DNA from: Microbacterium galbinum
GTDB taxonomy: Bacteria; Actinomycetota; Actinomycetes; Actinomycetales; Microbacteriaceae
Assembly: GCF_023101185.1 (NCBI RefSeq)
Contig: NZ_CP078077.1
Location: 2,013,630-2,077,629 of the forward strand
Direction of reading: 5' to 3'
Length of the DNA stretch: 64,000 nt
The position numbers and the translations under genes are program-made. The notes below the pieces were generated by a model. The model saw only the letters and a list, made by a program, of their open reading frames with translations, ran no database searches and was not told the DNA's origin. Shown here one piece after another: positions 43,619-52,952 of the stretch. Each line of letters starts with the position of its first letter. Within the stretch, counting starts at the first letter, position 1.

Positions 43619-44774
43619 CGCCCTCGTTCGGGATCACCGCTCTGACCAGCCAGCCGGCGGCGGTCGCACCTGCGTGGAACACGCCCCCGAGCGCGTCGAC
43701 ACGTTCCCTCATGCCGACGAGACCGTGGCCATCGGTCGACACCGCGGGTTGACCTGCGCCAGGCACGGCGCCGCGGTCCGCGATTGATACAACCACTTCT
43801 TGAGCGCTAACGACGACACGCACCCTGACGGCGGTGCCTTCTCCGCCGTGACGCAGCGAGTTCGTGAGCGCCTCCTGGATGATGCGATACACCGCCAACT
43901 GGTGAGCTCGCGGCAACCTATGGAGGTCGCCGCGACGTTCGTCATCGATTTGGAGACCTGCGCTTCGCACCGTGTCGATCAAGGCGCTCAGGCGAGAGAG
44001 GTCCGGTTGAGGCGACAGTGGGGCGGGAGCATCACTATCGCCTGAGCGCAGAAGCCGAAGGACTTGCCGTAGTTGACTGACTGATGCCCGGCTCACCTGG
44101 CCTATGGCGGCGAAGGTGCGTTCCGCTTCGTTTGGCGACGACCGCAAGACGTTCTGTCCACCCGCGGCCAAAGACGCGATGACAGATAGGTCGTGCCCGA
44201 TGAGGTCGTGCATCTCGCGAGAGATCCGCGACCGTTCTTCTGCCGCGGCTTCTCGCGCGACGTCAGCGCGGCGCCGCTGTTGCGCCTCCCGGGTACTGCG
44301 CAACTGCCTTCCCGCAAGGAGCGTGGCCGCGCTCATCGCGACAACTGGCAGCATTGCCGCGCCCCGTTCACCGAGCGCGAGCATCCCGGGCGAGGCTGCG
44401 CCCGCGAACGCGACGAGAGCCAAGATACCGATCAGCGCCGCGCTAGCCGCGAGCGCGCCAGACCGCCTTAGCCCTACGTGGTACAGGAGGACCCAGATCG
44501 CGAGGTACCCCCAGGGCGAAGGCTCCCCGATGAGTGCACTCGCCACGCCGCCAATGGTGAGCGCGGCGGTTGCCACGACGAGGGCGGCGAACGGAGCCCG
44601 GCGACGAAAGGCGACAGCGCCGCAGGCGGCGAACAGGAACGGCGCCCCGGCGGGTGACAGACCCGCCGAGGCGCTCGTACATGCGAGGGCAATCAGGATG
44701 GTGAGCGCAGCGTCCCAAACCAGAGGATGCGCAGTGTCGAAGGCACGTAGTCCCTCTCGTCGTGTCACGCTCAC
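43590..44774 (-). CDS. sensor histidine kinase (HisKA_3/NarX type)
   Basis: A 394-residue kinase. Five or six membrane helices fill residues 17-153 without a large external sensor loop, so it probably senses the membrane or an intramembrane partner. Phospho-acceptor His189 lies in EERSRISREMHDLIGHDLS. The HATPase has YRIIQEALTNSLRHG and a G-rich lid GHGLVGMRERV. The gene is immediately downstream of the ABC transporter genes and upstream of its regulator, the arrangement of DesK/LiaS-like systems that respond to membrane stress or peptide antibiotics. Confidence 0.9.
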   Translation of the reverse strand: MSVTRREGLRAFDTAHPLVWDAALTILIALACTSASAGLSPAGAPFLFAACGAVAFRRRAPFAALVVATAALTIGGVASALIGEPSPWGYLAIWVLLYHVGLRRSGALAASAALIGILALVAFAGAASPGMLALGERGAAMLPVVAMSAATLLAGRQLRSTREAQQRRRADVAREAAAEERSRISREMHDLIGHDLSVIASLAAGGQNVLRSSPNEAERTFAAIGQVSRASVSQLRQVLRLLRSGDSDAPAPLSPQPDLSRLSALIDTVRSAGLQIDDERRGDLHRLPRAHQLAVYRIIQEALTNSLRHGGEGTAVRVRVVVSAQEVVVSIADRGAVPGAGQPAVSTDGHGLVGMRERVDALGGVFHAGATAAGWLVRAVIPNEGGEFDESTSR

Positions 44775-44781
44775 CCTCCGC

Positions 44782-45594
44782 TTAGCCGTCGAACTTCTTC
44801 AAGCGCCACCATGCCAGGCCGCCGAGGGCAGTCAACCACGTCAAGAGGATGATGATCGCCGTAGCGGCCCCGTATGGTTCCGTGCTCATCCCACCGGATC
44901 GCATGATGTTGATCGCTGCAAGCGGCATGTAGTCGGTAATGCTGGACAAGGGCTCGGGGAGGAACGCCGGCAGGATTTGGGGTCCCATTTGGAACAGGCC
45001 GAAGTACAGGCAGATCGCTCCCGCAGCGTTGCGCAATAGCCACCCCAGCAGCACGCCGAACAAAGCCCCGTAAGGCAACATGAGCGTGCCGCCAAGCACT
45101 CCCCACCACATCTCCGGAGCGAAGAGAGACATCCCCACGGCCGATGGAACCGTCCCCATCGCCTGGAGCAGCAGATAGAGGAGGACGGTGGTGGCGAAGG
45201 CGAGGATTGTGGAGATCCCGGTGACGACTGCAGCTTTCGCAAGCATCACGCCTGTGCGGCGGGGCGCGGTGGTCAGACTCGTGCGGATCGAGCCGCTTGC
45301 ATATTCGGTGGAAACGCTGAGTACGCCAAAAACGACAAGCACAAGCATTCCGGCCGGATAGATACCTGTCCAGCCGAACGGGATGTGTCCTGCGTCGGCA
45401 CCTCCCAGGGTCGTGCCGTCGATGATCATGTAGGAACAGAGCCCGATCGTCAGCGCGAAGGCGGCCGCCAACGTCACCCAGAGCGATCGAATTGTCCATA
45501 GTTTGCGCCATTCAGACCGCAGCAGTCCGACGCCGGTGATGCGCTCGCGGTCACGCGCTGCGGAAAAGGTTGGGACGGTGACTGCGGTCATCAT
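44782..45594 (-). CDS. ABC-2 type transporter permease
   Basis: A 270-residue permease with six helices. SEWRKLWTIRSLW at the start is the usual coupling helix of ABC-2 exporters, and SVSTEYASGSIRTSLTTAPRR is a typical conserved loop. Its start overlaps the ATPase stop by four bases, so the pair is co-translated, and the histidine kinase starts seven bases after it ends. Likely an efflux or membrane-remodelling exporter. Confidence 0.87.
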   Translation of the reverse strand: MMTAVTVPTFSAARDRERITGVGLLRSEWRKLWTIRSLWVTLAAAFALTIGLCSYMIIDGTTLGGADAGHIPFGWTGIYPAGMLVLVVFGVLSVSTEYASGSIRTSLTTAPRRTGVMLAKAAVVTGISTILAFATTVLLYLLLQAMGTVPSAVGMSLFAPEMWWGVLGGTLMLPYGALFGVLLGWLLRNAAGAICLYFGLFQMGPQILPAFLPEPLSSITDYMPLAAINIMRSGGMSTEPYGAATAIIILLTWLTALGGLAWWRLKKFDG

Positions 45595-46544
45595 GCTGCG
45601 GCCTCCTCCTGGGACGAGTACTCGACCGCGTTTCGGGTGATCTGCATGAATGCCTCCTCGAGTGACGCCCTTTCTGCGGATAGGGCGTACAGCGTGGCTC
45701 CCTGACCTGCCGCGATATGGCCGACTTCCCGAGCCGAGAAGCCGCTGATGAAGAGAGTGTCCTCGCCTGACCGTCGAACCTCGACCCCGGATCGTTGGAT
45801 CACATCAGCGAGACGCGACGCATCAGGACTCACGACGCGTGTGGTCTCCGGCGCCACTGACTCGATGACATCTTCGACGGTTCCCGCCGCGAGCAGGCGG
45901 CCTTGCCCGATCACGACGAGGTCCTTCGCGATCAAGGAGAGCTCGCTCATTAGATGTGAGGAAAGAAATACGGTTCGCCCCTCAGCGGCAAGTCGTACCA
46001 GGAGATGACGGAGCCAGAGCACCCCATCTGGATCGAGGCCGTTCACCGGTTCGTCGAGCACGAGAGTGGCCGGGTCCCCCAGAAGAGCCGTGGCGATGCC
46101 GAGCCGTTGGCTCATGCCCAACGAGAACCCACCCGCTCGTTTGTTTGCGACGGCTCCGAGGCCCACCATCTCGAGGACCTCGATTGCCCTTGCGCGGGCG
46201 ATGTTATGTGTCTCGGCGACGACGAGGAGATGGTTGAGGGCGGTGCGCCCGGGATTCACCGCCCTCGCGTCGAGCATCACGCCAAGGTGGCGAATTGGGT
46301 CGGGAAGGTCTTGATACCGGCGTCCGCCGACGGTGATACGACCATCTGTGGGTCGGTCGAGACCGACGAGCATGCGCATAGTGGTGGATTTGCCCGCCCC
46401 GTTAGGCCCGAGGAAGCCCGTGACGACGCCCGGACGAACGGTGAAGGTGAGGTTATCGACGACGGTCTTCTCGCCGTACCTTTTGGTGAGGTGGTGACTG
46501 GTGATCATGTCATCAATCCTGTTCTCTGCCTGTTCGCTCGACAT
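45591..46544 (-). CDS. ABC transporter ATP-binding protein
   Basis: A 317-residue ATPase. Walker A GPNGAGKST is at 46-53, the signature FSLGMSQRLGIATALLG is near 145, and Walker B LVLDEPVNGLD and the switch SSHLMSEL follow. The C-terminal 90 residues form the domain typical of BcrA/DrrA-type exporters. A second start 12 codons in (MITSHHLTKRYG) has AGGA upstream and may be the true one. It partners the ABC-2 permease. Confidence 0.9.
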   Translation of the reverse strand: MSSEQAENRIDDMITSHHLTKRYGEKTVVDNLTFTVRPGVVTGFLGPNGAGKSTTMRMLVGLDRPTDGRITVGGRRYQDLPDPIRHLGVMLDARAVNPGRTALNHLLVVAETHNIARARAIEVLEMVGLGAVANKRAGGFSLGMSQRLGIATALLGDPATLVLDEPVNGLDPDGVLWLRHLLVRLAAEGRTVFLSSHLMSELSLIAKDLVVIGQGRLLAAGTVEDVIESVAPETTRVVSPDASRLADVIQRSGVEVRRSGEDTLFISGFSAREVGHIAAGQGATLYALSAERASLEEAFMQITRNAVEYSSQEEAAA

Positions 46545-46676
46545 CTCACTGCGGTACCGTGCACTACCTCCCGTGGTACCCCTCCGGCATCCTCATGTCA
46601 CAGTCGACTGAGGCTCGCCGGGCACCAAACTGCGCGAGCCAACGCACCCCATAGGCACGGGGGAATAGGCGCTAGT

Positions 46677-47939
46677 TCAGTGCGGTGTCCGGATTTTGTT
46701 TCCGATAAACCGTCTTCTTCCGCTGAGGTATCCGAGGATGGCGAGGATGAAGCCGATGACGACCAACCCCGCCACTATGGCTGTCCAGCCACCAGTTGCG
46801 TCATGGAGAGCACCGAAAGCAAGTGGGCCAGCGGCTGCGATGAGATAGCCGAGGGTCTGTGCCATCCCTGACAGGCTCGCAGCTTGGCCATGGTGCATGG
46901 TGCGCAGCCCGAAGAAAGATAGCGCAAGGACGACATTCACCCCCGCGGCGAACCCCAGCATGCAGACCCACATAGTGGCAAACTGCGGAACAGCAGAGAT
47001 CCCAATGAGCCCGGCGGCGATGAGCAACGGGCCTACGACCGCGAGTAGACGCTGGTCTCGCATTCTGGGGATAACGACGGAGCAGACGAGACTGGCAAAC
47101 ACGCCGAGCGCGTTCAGGACAAACTGGTGGACATTGATCTCGGAGGCCGGGATGCCCGCGTCGGCCTCGATGGAGGGCAACCAGGTGATGAGGCTGTAGA
47201 AGATCAGCGACTGTAGACCCATGAACAAGGTCACTTGCCAACCAAGCAGGCTCGACCAAGGCGAACGCCACGCAGCGTGATGAGTTTTCGGAAGCTCGAG
47301 CGTGATGTCTTCCTCGACCGGGGTGAGCACGGTTCGCCTGCGCAACTGCGGTGCGAAGATGCCGAGGCTGAGAATCGCGAGCCCGGCCCACATGCCCAGA
47401 GGGAGTCTCCATCCGAGCGCAGTCACCCCAGCGAGCGGAGCTGCAACTCCCGCTGCTACAGCGGCGAACGTCGCTTGCACGGCAGAGTAACCGCCCGTGA
47501 CTTGCGCGATCTTGTCGGGGAAGTCACGTTTAATGAGAGCTGGAAGAACGACGTTGAGAATCGCGATGGAAACCCCGATGATGATCGTCCCTATCCACAG
47601 GAGCAGTAACGGCGGAGTCGAACGAATGATGAGCCCCGCCGCGAGCAGGAGCAGACTGACGCCGATCGTACGTTCGAGCCCGAGGCGATGTGCAATGCGC
47701 GGAGCGATGGGCGACACTACCGCGAACGACACCAGCGGCAGGCTGATCAGGGCCGATGAGAGCAGAGCACTGATCTGGGTGGAGCGCGCGATCTCAGGGA
47801 GAACCGGCCCGACCGTGGTGATGGCCGCGCGAAGGTTGCCCGCAACAAGAAGGACGCCAATCAGTACTAGCAACGCTGACGGGCGAACACGCACCCGCCG
47901 CAGACGAGCAGGTATGGGCAGAGTGTCCGTGTTAAGCAT
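46677..47939 (-). CDS. MFS transporter, CynX/NimT family
   Basis: A 420-residue carrier with twelve helices. GNLRAAITTVGPVLPEI in helix 1 is the CynX/NimT hallmark, and LGLERTIGVSLLLLAAGL follows the helix 2-3 loop. Start ATG 47939 is chosen as the first codon before hydrophobic sequence; the upstream extension is Arg-rich shadow. Relatives carry cyanate, 2-nitroimidazole or unknown anions. It is downstream of the siderophore-interacting protein gene in the same direction, 178 bases away. Confidence 0.85.
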   Translation of the reverse strand: MLNTDTLPIPARLRRVRVRPSALLVLIGVLLVAGNLRAAITTVGPVLPEIARSTQISALLSSALISLPLVSFAVVSPIAPRIAHRLGLERTIGVSLLLLAAGLIIRSTPPLLLLWIGTIIIGVSIAILNVVLPALIKRDFPDKIAQVTGGYSAVQATFAAVAAGVAAPLAGVTALGWRLPLGMWAGLAILSLGIFAPQLRRRTVLTPVEEDITLELPKTHHAAWRSPWSSLLGWQVTLFMGLQSLIFYSLITWLPSIEADAGIPASEINVHQFVLNALGVFASLVCSVVIPRMRDQRLLAVVGPLLIAAGLIGISAVPQFATMWVCMLGFAAGVNVVLALSFFGLRTMHHGQAASLSGMAQTLGYLIAAAGPLAFGALHDATGGWTAIVAGLVVIGFILAILGYLSGRRRFIGNKIRTPH

Positions 47940-48116
47940 GTTTTCTTTCGTAATCTGAGATGCGTGAAGGTCGAGGCTCTCGGTCAACGCGCCGAGCACG
48001 CTGTGAGGCCATGCAGATCGTCCGAGCCCCCTTCGGCTGTCGAACGGGTGTCTGCAGCATCGACGAGGCCCTCGGTGAACCGCGTCGATCCGCAGCGAAG
48101 GGAGGATGGCCAAGCG

Positions 48117-48938
48117 CTATTGATGTTTCCAATAGCTCCCCGCGTGGATAGCACCGCGCGGCACGCCGGCCCGGCGTAGGCGCGTAACGAGCGTGTGTGC
48201 GAAAGAGCGTTCCCCGGCGATGCCGACCAGGTCAGGAACACGCGGGAGTCCGCCAGCGAGCACGCTCGCTGCGAACTCCTCGCCGGACGCTCGCTGCTCG
48301 CCACCCATCGGAACAGAGATGACCGAGACGTGATCTCCAGGCCCTTGCTCTGCTGCCGCTACCTCCACGCGAGGAACATAGAGCGTTGTTGGCACCGATG
48401 GCGGGGTCTCTGCCGCAACAGCGAGAGCTGCGGAGGCGCCAGCCTCGTCAGCGATAAGCAACTGCCACCGGGTTTGGGTAGGGACATGGTAACGGCGACC
48501 ATTGTCGATGACATCGACTACGGAGCCGAGTGGTGCACCTCCCGCCCAGGTGCCAAGCGGACTCTCGCCGTGGATAAGGATGTCGAAGTCGATCTCGAGC
48601 GCGTGCGAGCGATACCCGCTGACCGTTAGTCGGCGACGGAGCGGACGGCTGAGTGCAGCGGCGAACCCCCAATGAGTGGCAACGCTCCACGGGTCTGTGG
48701 GCATTGGCGCGATGTACCGCCAGGCTTCTTCCTCAGGCCAGGGGATCAGCAGTGTGCAACGCTGATCCCCACCTTGGTAGCGGAAGCCTTCGAGACCAAA
48801 CCCGCCCAGCGTCACACGAAGCACACGCTTCGTGATCAGACGACGCTCGATGAGCGTCAATTTGTGTTTGCGCCTTGGCTGGAAGAGCGCATCCCATCCG
48901 AAGGCAAGTCGGCCATCACCGCGGCAGTTTGAAGACAT
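48117..48938 (-). CDS. siderophore-interacting flavoprotein (ferric reductase)
   Basis: A 273-residue SIP-family protein. An N-terminal FAD-binding barrel contains RRRLTVSGYRSHALEIDFDI and HGESPLGTWAGGAPLGSVVDV, the FAD and phosphate loops of the family. The C-terminal NAD(P)H domain has LLIADEAGASAALAVAAET and ends GAIHAGSYWKH. SIPs reduce ferric siderophores in the cytosol to free iron. It is divergent from a TetR gene across two TTAGG...CCTAA sites resembling DtxR boxes. Confidence 0.85.
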   Translation of the reverse strand: MSSNCRGDGRLAFGWDALFQPRRKHKLTLIERRLITKRVLRVTLGGFGLEGFRYQGGDQRCTLLIPWPEEEAWRYIAPMPTDPWSVATHWGFAAALSRPLRRRLTVSGYRSHALEIDFDILIHGESPLGTWAGGAPLGSVVDVIDNGRRYHVPTQTRWQLLIADEAGASAALAVAAETPPSVPTTLYVPRVEVAAAEQGPGDHVSVISVPMGGEQRASGEEFAASVLAGGLPRVPDLVGIAGERSFAHTLVTRLRRAGVPRGAIHAGSYWKHQ

Positions 48939-48981
48939 GGAGTTCAGCTTTCTTGGCAGGCAGCTTCAGTAGAGCACTTGA

Positions 48982-49025
48982 TTAGGGGACCCTAACACTA
49001 ACTTGATTAGGTTACCCTAATTCAA
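48982..49025. promoter_or_regulatory. two TTAGG-N4-CCTAA sites, DtxR/IdeR-like
   Basis: Site 1 (48982-48995) is TTAGGGGACCCTAA and site 2 (49007-49020) is TTAGGTTACCCTAA, 25 bases apart and each preceded by CTTGA. Extended to 19 bases, site 2 matches the published DtxR/IdeR consensus at 15 of 19 positions and site 1 at 13. They lie between the divergent SIP and TetR genes. The local TetR could equally be the binder. Confidence 0.65.
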
Positions 49026-49057
49026 GTAGCTGATCTACACCAACCAAGGAGCAGACT

Positions 49058-49681
49058 GTGCCATCACGCAGACACAGCCGTGAGGACGTGATCAATGCCG
49101 CACTGGAACTTCTGAACGAAGATGGACTCGACGCGGTCACCATCCGCGAAGTAGCCAGACGCATGCGGGTCAATGTGAACACGGTGTCGTTCCAGGTCGG
49201 GACCAAAGCGCACCTGCTTGGTCTGATGTCAGACGCGGTGTTAGCCAACCTCTCGCTGGACGGCCTACCCACCGACGGGTTTCAGCGGGTCGAGGAGGCC
49301 CTCCGCCGATACCGATCGACCCTGCTGATGTACCGCGACGGTGCCCGATTGACCGCGGGAAACACTCCTTTCGAGGAGCACACACGGCAGTTCGCTGAGA
49401 AGCTTGTCGCCGCACTCGTCATGGCGGGCGTGCCTGACACAGAGAGTGTGCGCGGCATGTGGGCATTGTTCTACTTCTTGCTCGGGATCACTCAAGAACA
49501 ACAGGCCGCGCAAGCTCACGCCTCGGAAGAGCCTCTGCCCGCCAGCACCTTCCCGACTCTTCACCGCCTCCACTCAGAGGTGTTCTCTGCAGACTTTGAT
49601 GCACGCTACGAGTTCGGCGTCGTCGCCATCCTGGCCCATCTTCGCCGAGCCAGTAGTGGCCGACGAGGAGCGCTTCGCTAG
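49058..49681 (+). CDS. TetR-family regulator, tetracycline-repressor-like C-domain
   Basis: A 207-residue protein. The helix-turn-helix is in VTIREVARRMRVNVNTVSFQVGTKAHLLGLM, with an unusual FQVG where most family members have YWH or YRH. The C-terminal domain (FEEHTRQFAEKLVAALVMAGVPD) is like that of TetR itself. Start at the GTG, 33 bases after the last operator-like site. It probably controls the divergent siderophore-interacting protein gene. Confidence 0.85.
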   Translation: MPSRRHSREDVINAALELLNEDGLDAVTIREVARRMRVNVNTVSFQVGTKAHLLGLMSDAVLANLSLDGLPTDGFQRVEEALRRYRSTLLMYRDGARLTAGNTPFEEHTRQFAEKLVAALVMAGVPDTESVRGMWALFYFLLGITQEQQAAQAHASEEPLPASTFPTLHRLHSEVFSADFDARYEFGVVAILAHLRRASSGRRGALR

Positions 49682-50305
49682 CGGCGTCGACGAGGCGGGG
49701 ATGAGGTCTAGACGCGTTCAAGCTGAGCGCTTGTCTACGACGGTGTTGCCAGGGGGTCACGTTTTGCCCCGCTGCGGCACGGATACCCCGCAGCGCCACT
49801 TCGACGAAGCGAGTAGGCGCAGTGTGTTCCGAACCCGGCGAGTGAGCGTTCAGGGCAAACTCGTCATCACGACCTCAGTCTGAGAGCCGCGCACGCTCCG
49901 ACGTCCAGTGAACGCTCACAGAAGCACGCCGCCAAGCCTCGCGATCCACAGCCTTGGCTATCTCTCGCGCAGCGGCAACCCACACTGCTAGAGGTGACTG
50001 GCTCCAAGGGCCCGTGAGTAGGCAAGGATTGTCGATCGTCTTCGTGGCCGAAATTCTGACAAGTGTCATGAGACAAATCGCTTCATGTGCCGGCTTATGC
50101 GGTCCCGGAAACTCGCGGGTTCTGTGTCTCACCAACTGACAACTGTTGTGAGATCGGACAAGAATATCGGCGCCGACGCGCCCGGAAACCCTCCGTCTGT
50201 TCGGTGTTCACCGAACGGATGCCGCGTGGACAGGAGCAGGGCCCGCGGCATCCCTAGCCTGACCGGACACCCCCTCTCGAGACTCTTCAAGGAGTGCCCT
50301 TCCGC
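49682..50305. other. 624-base gap at the right edge of the accessory block
   Basis: No convincing gene; an 86-codon minus-strand frame (49875-50135) shows a plausible but unrecognised helix-rich end. Two related 19-base sequences, CTGACAAGTGTCATGAGAC near 50056 and CTGACAACTGTTGTGAGAT near 50139, agree at 15 of 19 positions and look like ends of a lost mobile element. Confidence 0.5.
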
Positions 50306-52885
50306 ATGTCTGTTCCGTCCCCCGCCCGTCGGCGCGTCTGCGCCGCGATCCTCGCCGCGACGTTGGCCTCCGGCGCCGTCGTCGCGCTCGGGGGCTCTGC
50401 CGCCACCGCGGCAGAGCTGCCCGACACCTTCCTGAGCACGGCCGCGACCACGTGGCACTACTCCGACGACAACACCGACCCCGCCGCCGGGTCCCCCGAT
50501 CGTCTGGTCTGGACGCAGGCTGGCTTCGATGACTCCGCGTGGAAGACCGCGGCCGGCGCGTTCGGCGCGAAGAACGGCCAGCCAACCGGAATCGGCTCGG
50601 GCTTCCCCATCAACACCCTGCTGAACCAGTACATCGCCGGCACGACGGACGACGTCCCGACCTTCCACTTCCGCACGGCGGTCGACATCGACGCCAAGCA
50701 GCTGGAGGCCATCGACGGTCTCTCGGCAACTCTCACCTACGACGACGCCGTGCAGGTCTTCGTGAACGGCGAGAAGGTCGCCGGATTCGTCGACGAGAAG
50801 GTCGAAGCGGCGCCCGAAGCGCAGCGCAACCTCATGTACGCGGGGAACAGTGGCGGCGACCCCGTCACCTCGACCTTCACGATCGACGCCGACGACCTCG
50901 TCGCCGGTGAGAACACGATCGCCGTCGCGCTCTACCAGGACCGCATCACGAGCTCGGACATCTACTTCGACTTCCAGAGCCTCACCCCGATGATCGCGGG
51001 CGTGGAGCCGGTCGCTTCGTACGACGACGTGGTCCTCACGATCGGCGCCGACGAGTCGACCCGCAACGTGACCTGGTACACGAACGTCGACACCGCGCAG
51101 TCGCTGCAGTACGCGCCCGGCACCGACGCGACCTCGTTCCCGGCATCCGGCATCACGACCGTCCCGGCCACCGGCGGCCTGACGAGCAGCAACGAGTACA
51201 ACCGTCGCGCCGCCCTCCAGGGGCTCGCCGAGAACACCACCTACCTGTACCGCGTGGGATCCGAAGCGGGCGGCTGGTCGGACGTGAAGTCGTTCTCGAC
51301 CGCATCGTTCTCGGGCGACTACGGCTTCCTCTTCTTCGGCGACCCGCAGATCGGCGCCTCCGGCAACGCGGAGCGCGACGGACAGGGCTGGGCCGACACG
51401 CTCGACATCGCCGAGCAGACCTACCCCGACAGCGAGCTGCTCTTCTCGGCCGGTGACCAGGTCAACACGGCATCCAGCGAGACCGAGTACGGCTACTACC
51501 TCGCGCCGGAGCAGCTCTCCAGCATCCCCACCGTGCCGGTCAACGGCAACCACGACGTGGGCTCGAAGGCCTACGCGCAGCACTACACCGTGCCGAACCT
51601 CGACGAGACGGCGGGCTCCGCGACCAGCGGTACCTCGTCCGGCGGCGACTACTGGTTCATGTACAAGGACGTGCTCTACGTCGTCCTCAACACGAACAGC
51701 AACGACGACCAGAGTCACATCGACTTCATGGAGAAGGTCGTCGCCGAGCACGGTGCCGACGCCAAGTGGCAGGTGCTCGCCTTCCACCACTCGATCTACT
51801 CGGTCGCCTCGCACGTGTACGACACCCAGATCGAGCGTCTGCGCAACGCGCTGCCGACTGCGATCTCGGACCTCGGCTTCGACCTCGTGCTCCAGGGCCA
51901 CGACCACAGCTACACCCGCACGTACCTGATCAAGGACGGCGAGCTCGCCGACGCGACCGAGGTGCCCGGCCAGGCCGAGGTCTCGGCCGGTGAGGGCGAG
52001 GTGCTGTACGTCACCGCGAACTCCGCCAGCGGTTCGAAGTACTACGACGTGAAGGCGCCCGACGCCTGGTACGGATCGGTCATCAACCAGGAGAAGGTGC
52101 GCAACTACTCGCACGTCGAGGTCACCGACGACTCCATCACCGTCACGACGCTCCGCAGCCAGGCCAACGGCACGGCGTCGCCCGTGAACAGCGTCGTCGA
52201 CGAGGTCACCCTCGTGCGCGACGACGTCACCGCTCCGGAGATCGCCTTCCCGGCGGAGTCGGAGGTCGTGCAGGGCGAGAAGTTCGACGCCCTCGCCGGC
52301 GTCACCGCCACCGATGAGCGCGACGGCGACGTCTCCGCGTCGCTCGAGGTCGAGGGCTCGGTCGACACGGACGTGCTCGGTTCCTACGACCTCGTCTACA
52401 CGGCGACGGATGCCGCGGGCAACACCGCGACCGCCGAGCGCACGGTGAGCGTCGTCGAGGCTCCGGTGGTCGCCCCCGCGAAGCCGAGCGTCACGGTCTC
52501 GGGAGAGGCCGTGCAGGGTGGGAAGATCACGATCGCGGGCACCGGGTTCACCCCCGGCGACAGCGTGTCGGTCGTCGTGCACTCCGACCCCGTCGACCTC
52601 GGCTCGTTCACGGTCGCGGCCAACGGCACGCTGGCCGCGAGCTGGACGATTCCTGTGGCGTTCGAGGCCGGAGCCCACACGATCGTCGTGACCCTCCCGG
52701 ACGGATCGACCGTGGAGGCGACGTTCACGATCGCGGCTGCGGCGGCGTCCGGAGCGGCCGGTTCGGACGCGCTGGCCACGACCGGTGCGGAGCTGCCGCT
52801 CGCAATCGGCGGCATCGCGCTGCTGCTGCTCGTCGTCGGCGGTGTGCTCGTCGCCCGTCGTCGCTTGGTCGCGAACCGCGACTGA
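50306..52885 (+). CDS. sortase-anchored extracellular metallophosphoesterase
   Basis: A protein of 859 residues from ATG 50306. A signal peptide (1-36) is followed by a beta-sandwich domain (about 40-205, DSAWKTAAGAFG), then a purple-acid-phosphatase-like FN3 domain (about 215-335). The calcineurin-type phosphoesterase follows, with FFGDPQIG, AGDQ, VNGNHD, FHH and QGHDHS, which give the dinuclear metal site. A DUF5011-like Ig domain (DERDGDVSASLEVEGSVD) and a further beta domain lead to LATTG, a hydrophobic stretch and RRR. LATTG fits the class E sortase signal of high-GC actinobacteria, so the enzyme is wall-anchored. Probable role: release of phosphate from extracellular esters. A terminator follows. 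Confidence 0.88.
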   Translation: MSVPSPARRRVCAAILAATLASGAVVALGGSAATAAELPDTFLSTAATTWHYSDDNTDPAAGSPDRLVWTQAGFDDSAWKTAAGAFGAKNGQPTGIGSGFPINTLLNQYIAGTTDDVPTFHFRTAVDIDAKQLEAIDGLSATLTYDDAVQVFVNGEKVAGFVDEKVEAAPEAQRNLMYAGNSGGDPVTSTFTIDADDLVAGENTIAVALYQDRITSSDIYFDFQSLTPMIAGVEPVASYDDVVLTIGADESTRNVTWYTNVDTAQSLQYAPGTDATSFPASGITTVPATGGLTSSNEYNRRAALQGLAENTTYLYRVGSEAGGWSDVKSFSTASFSGDYGFLFFGDPQIGASGNAERDGQGWADTLDIAEQTYPDSELLFSAGDQVNTASSETEYGYYLAPEQLSSIPTVPVNGNHDVGSKAYAQHYTVPNLDETAGSATSGTSSGGDYWFMYKDVLYVVLNTNSNDDQSHIDFMEKVVAEHGADAKWQVLAFHHSIYSVASHVYDTQIERLRNALPTAISDLGFDLVLQGHDHSYTRTYLIKDGELADATEVPGQAEVSAGEGEVLYVTANSASGSKYYDVKAPDAWYGSVINQEKVRNYSHVEVTDDSITVTTLRSQANGTASPVNSVVDEVTLVRDDVTAPEIAFPAESEVVQGEKFDALAGVTATDERDGDVSASLEVEGSVDTDVLGSYDLVYTATDAAGNTATAERTVSVVEAPVVAPAKPSVTVSGEAVQGGKITIAGTGFTPGDSVSVVVHSDPVDLGSFTVAANGTLAASWTIPVAFEAGAHTIVVTLPDGSTVEATFTIAAAAASGAAGSDALATTGAELPLAIGGIALLLLVVGGVLVARRRLVANRD

Positions 52886-52892
52886 CCATCAC

Positions 52893-52924
52893 GGATGCCC
52901 CGGGCCTTCGGGCTCGGGGCATCC
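52893..52924 (+). terminator. terminator hairpin of the phosphoesterase gene
   Basis: GGATGCCCCG (52893-52902) pairs with CGGGGCATCC (52915-52924) around GGCCTTCGGGCT, which has its own small stem. Eight bases after the stop codon; no long T-run. Confidence 0.7.
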
Positions 52925-52952
52925 CCGTATCTTCGACATCTCCGAGGAACTC

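Noticed and set aside
50129..52678. An 849-codon minus-strand frame
   Set aside because: Shadow of the metallophosphoesterase, which has a signal peptide, catalytic motifs and a sorting signal.
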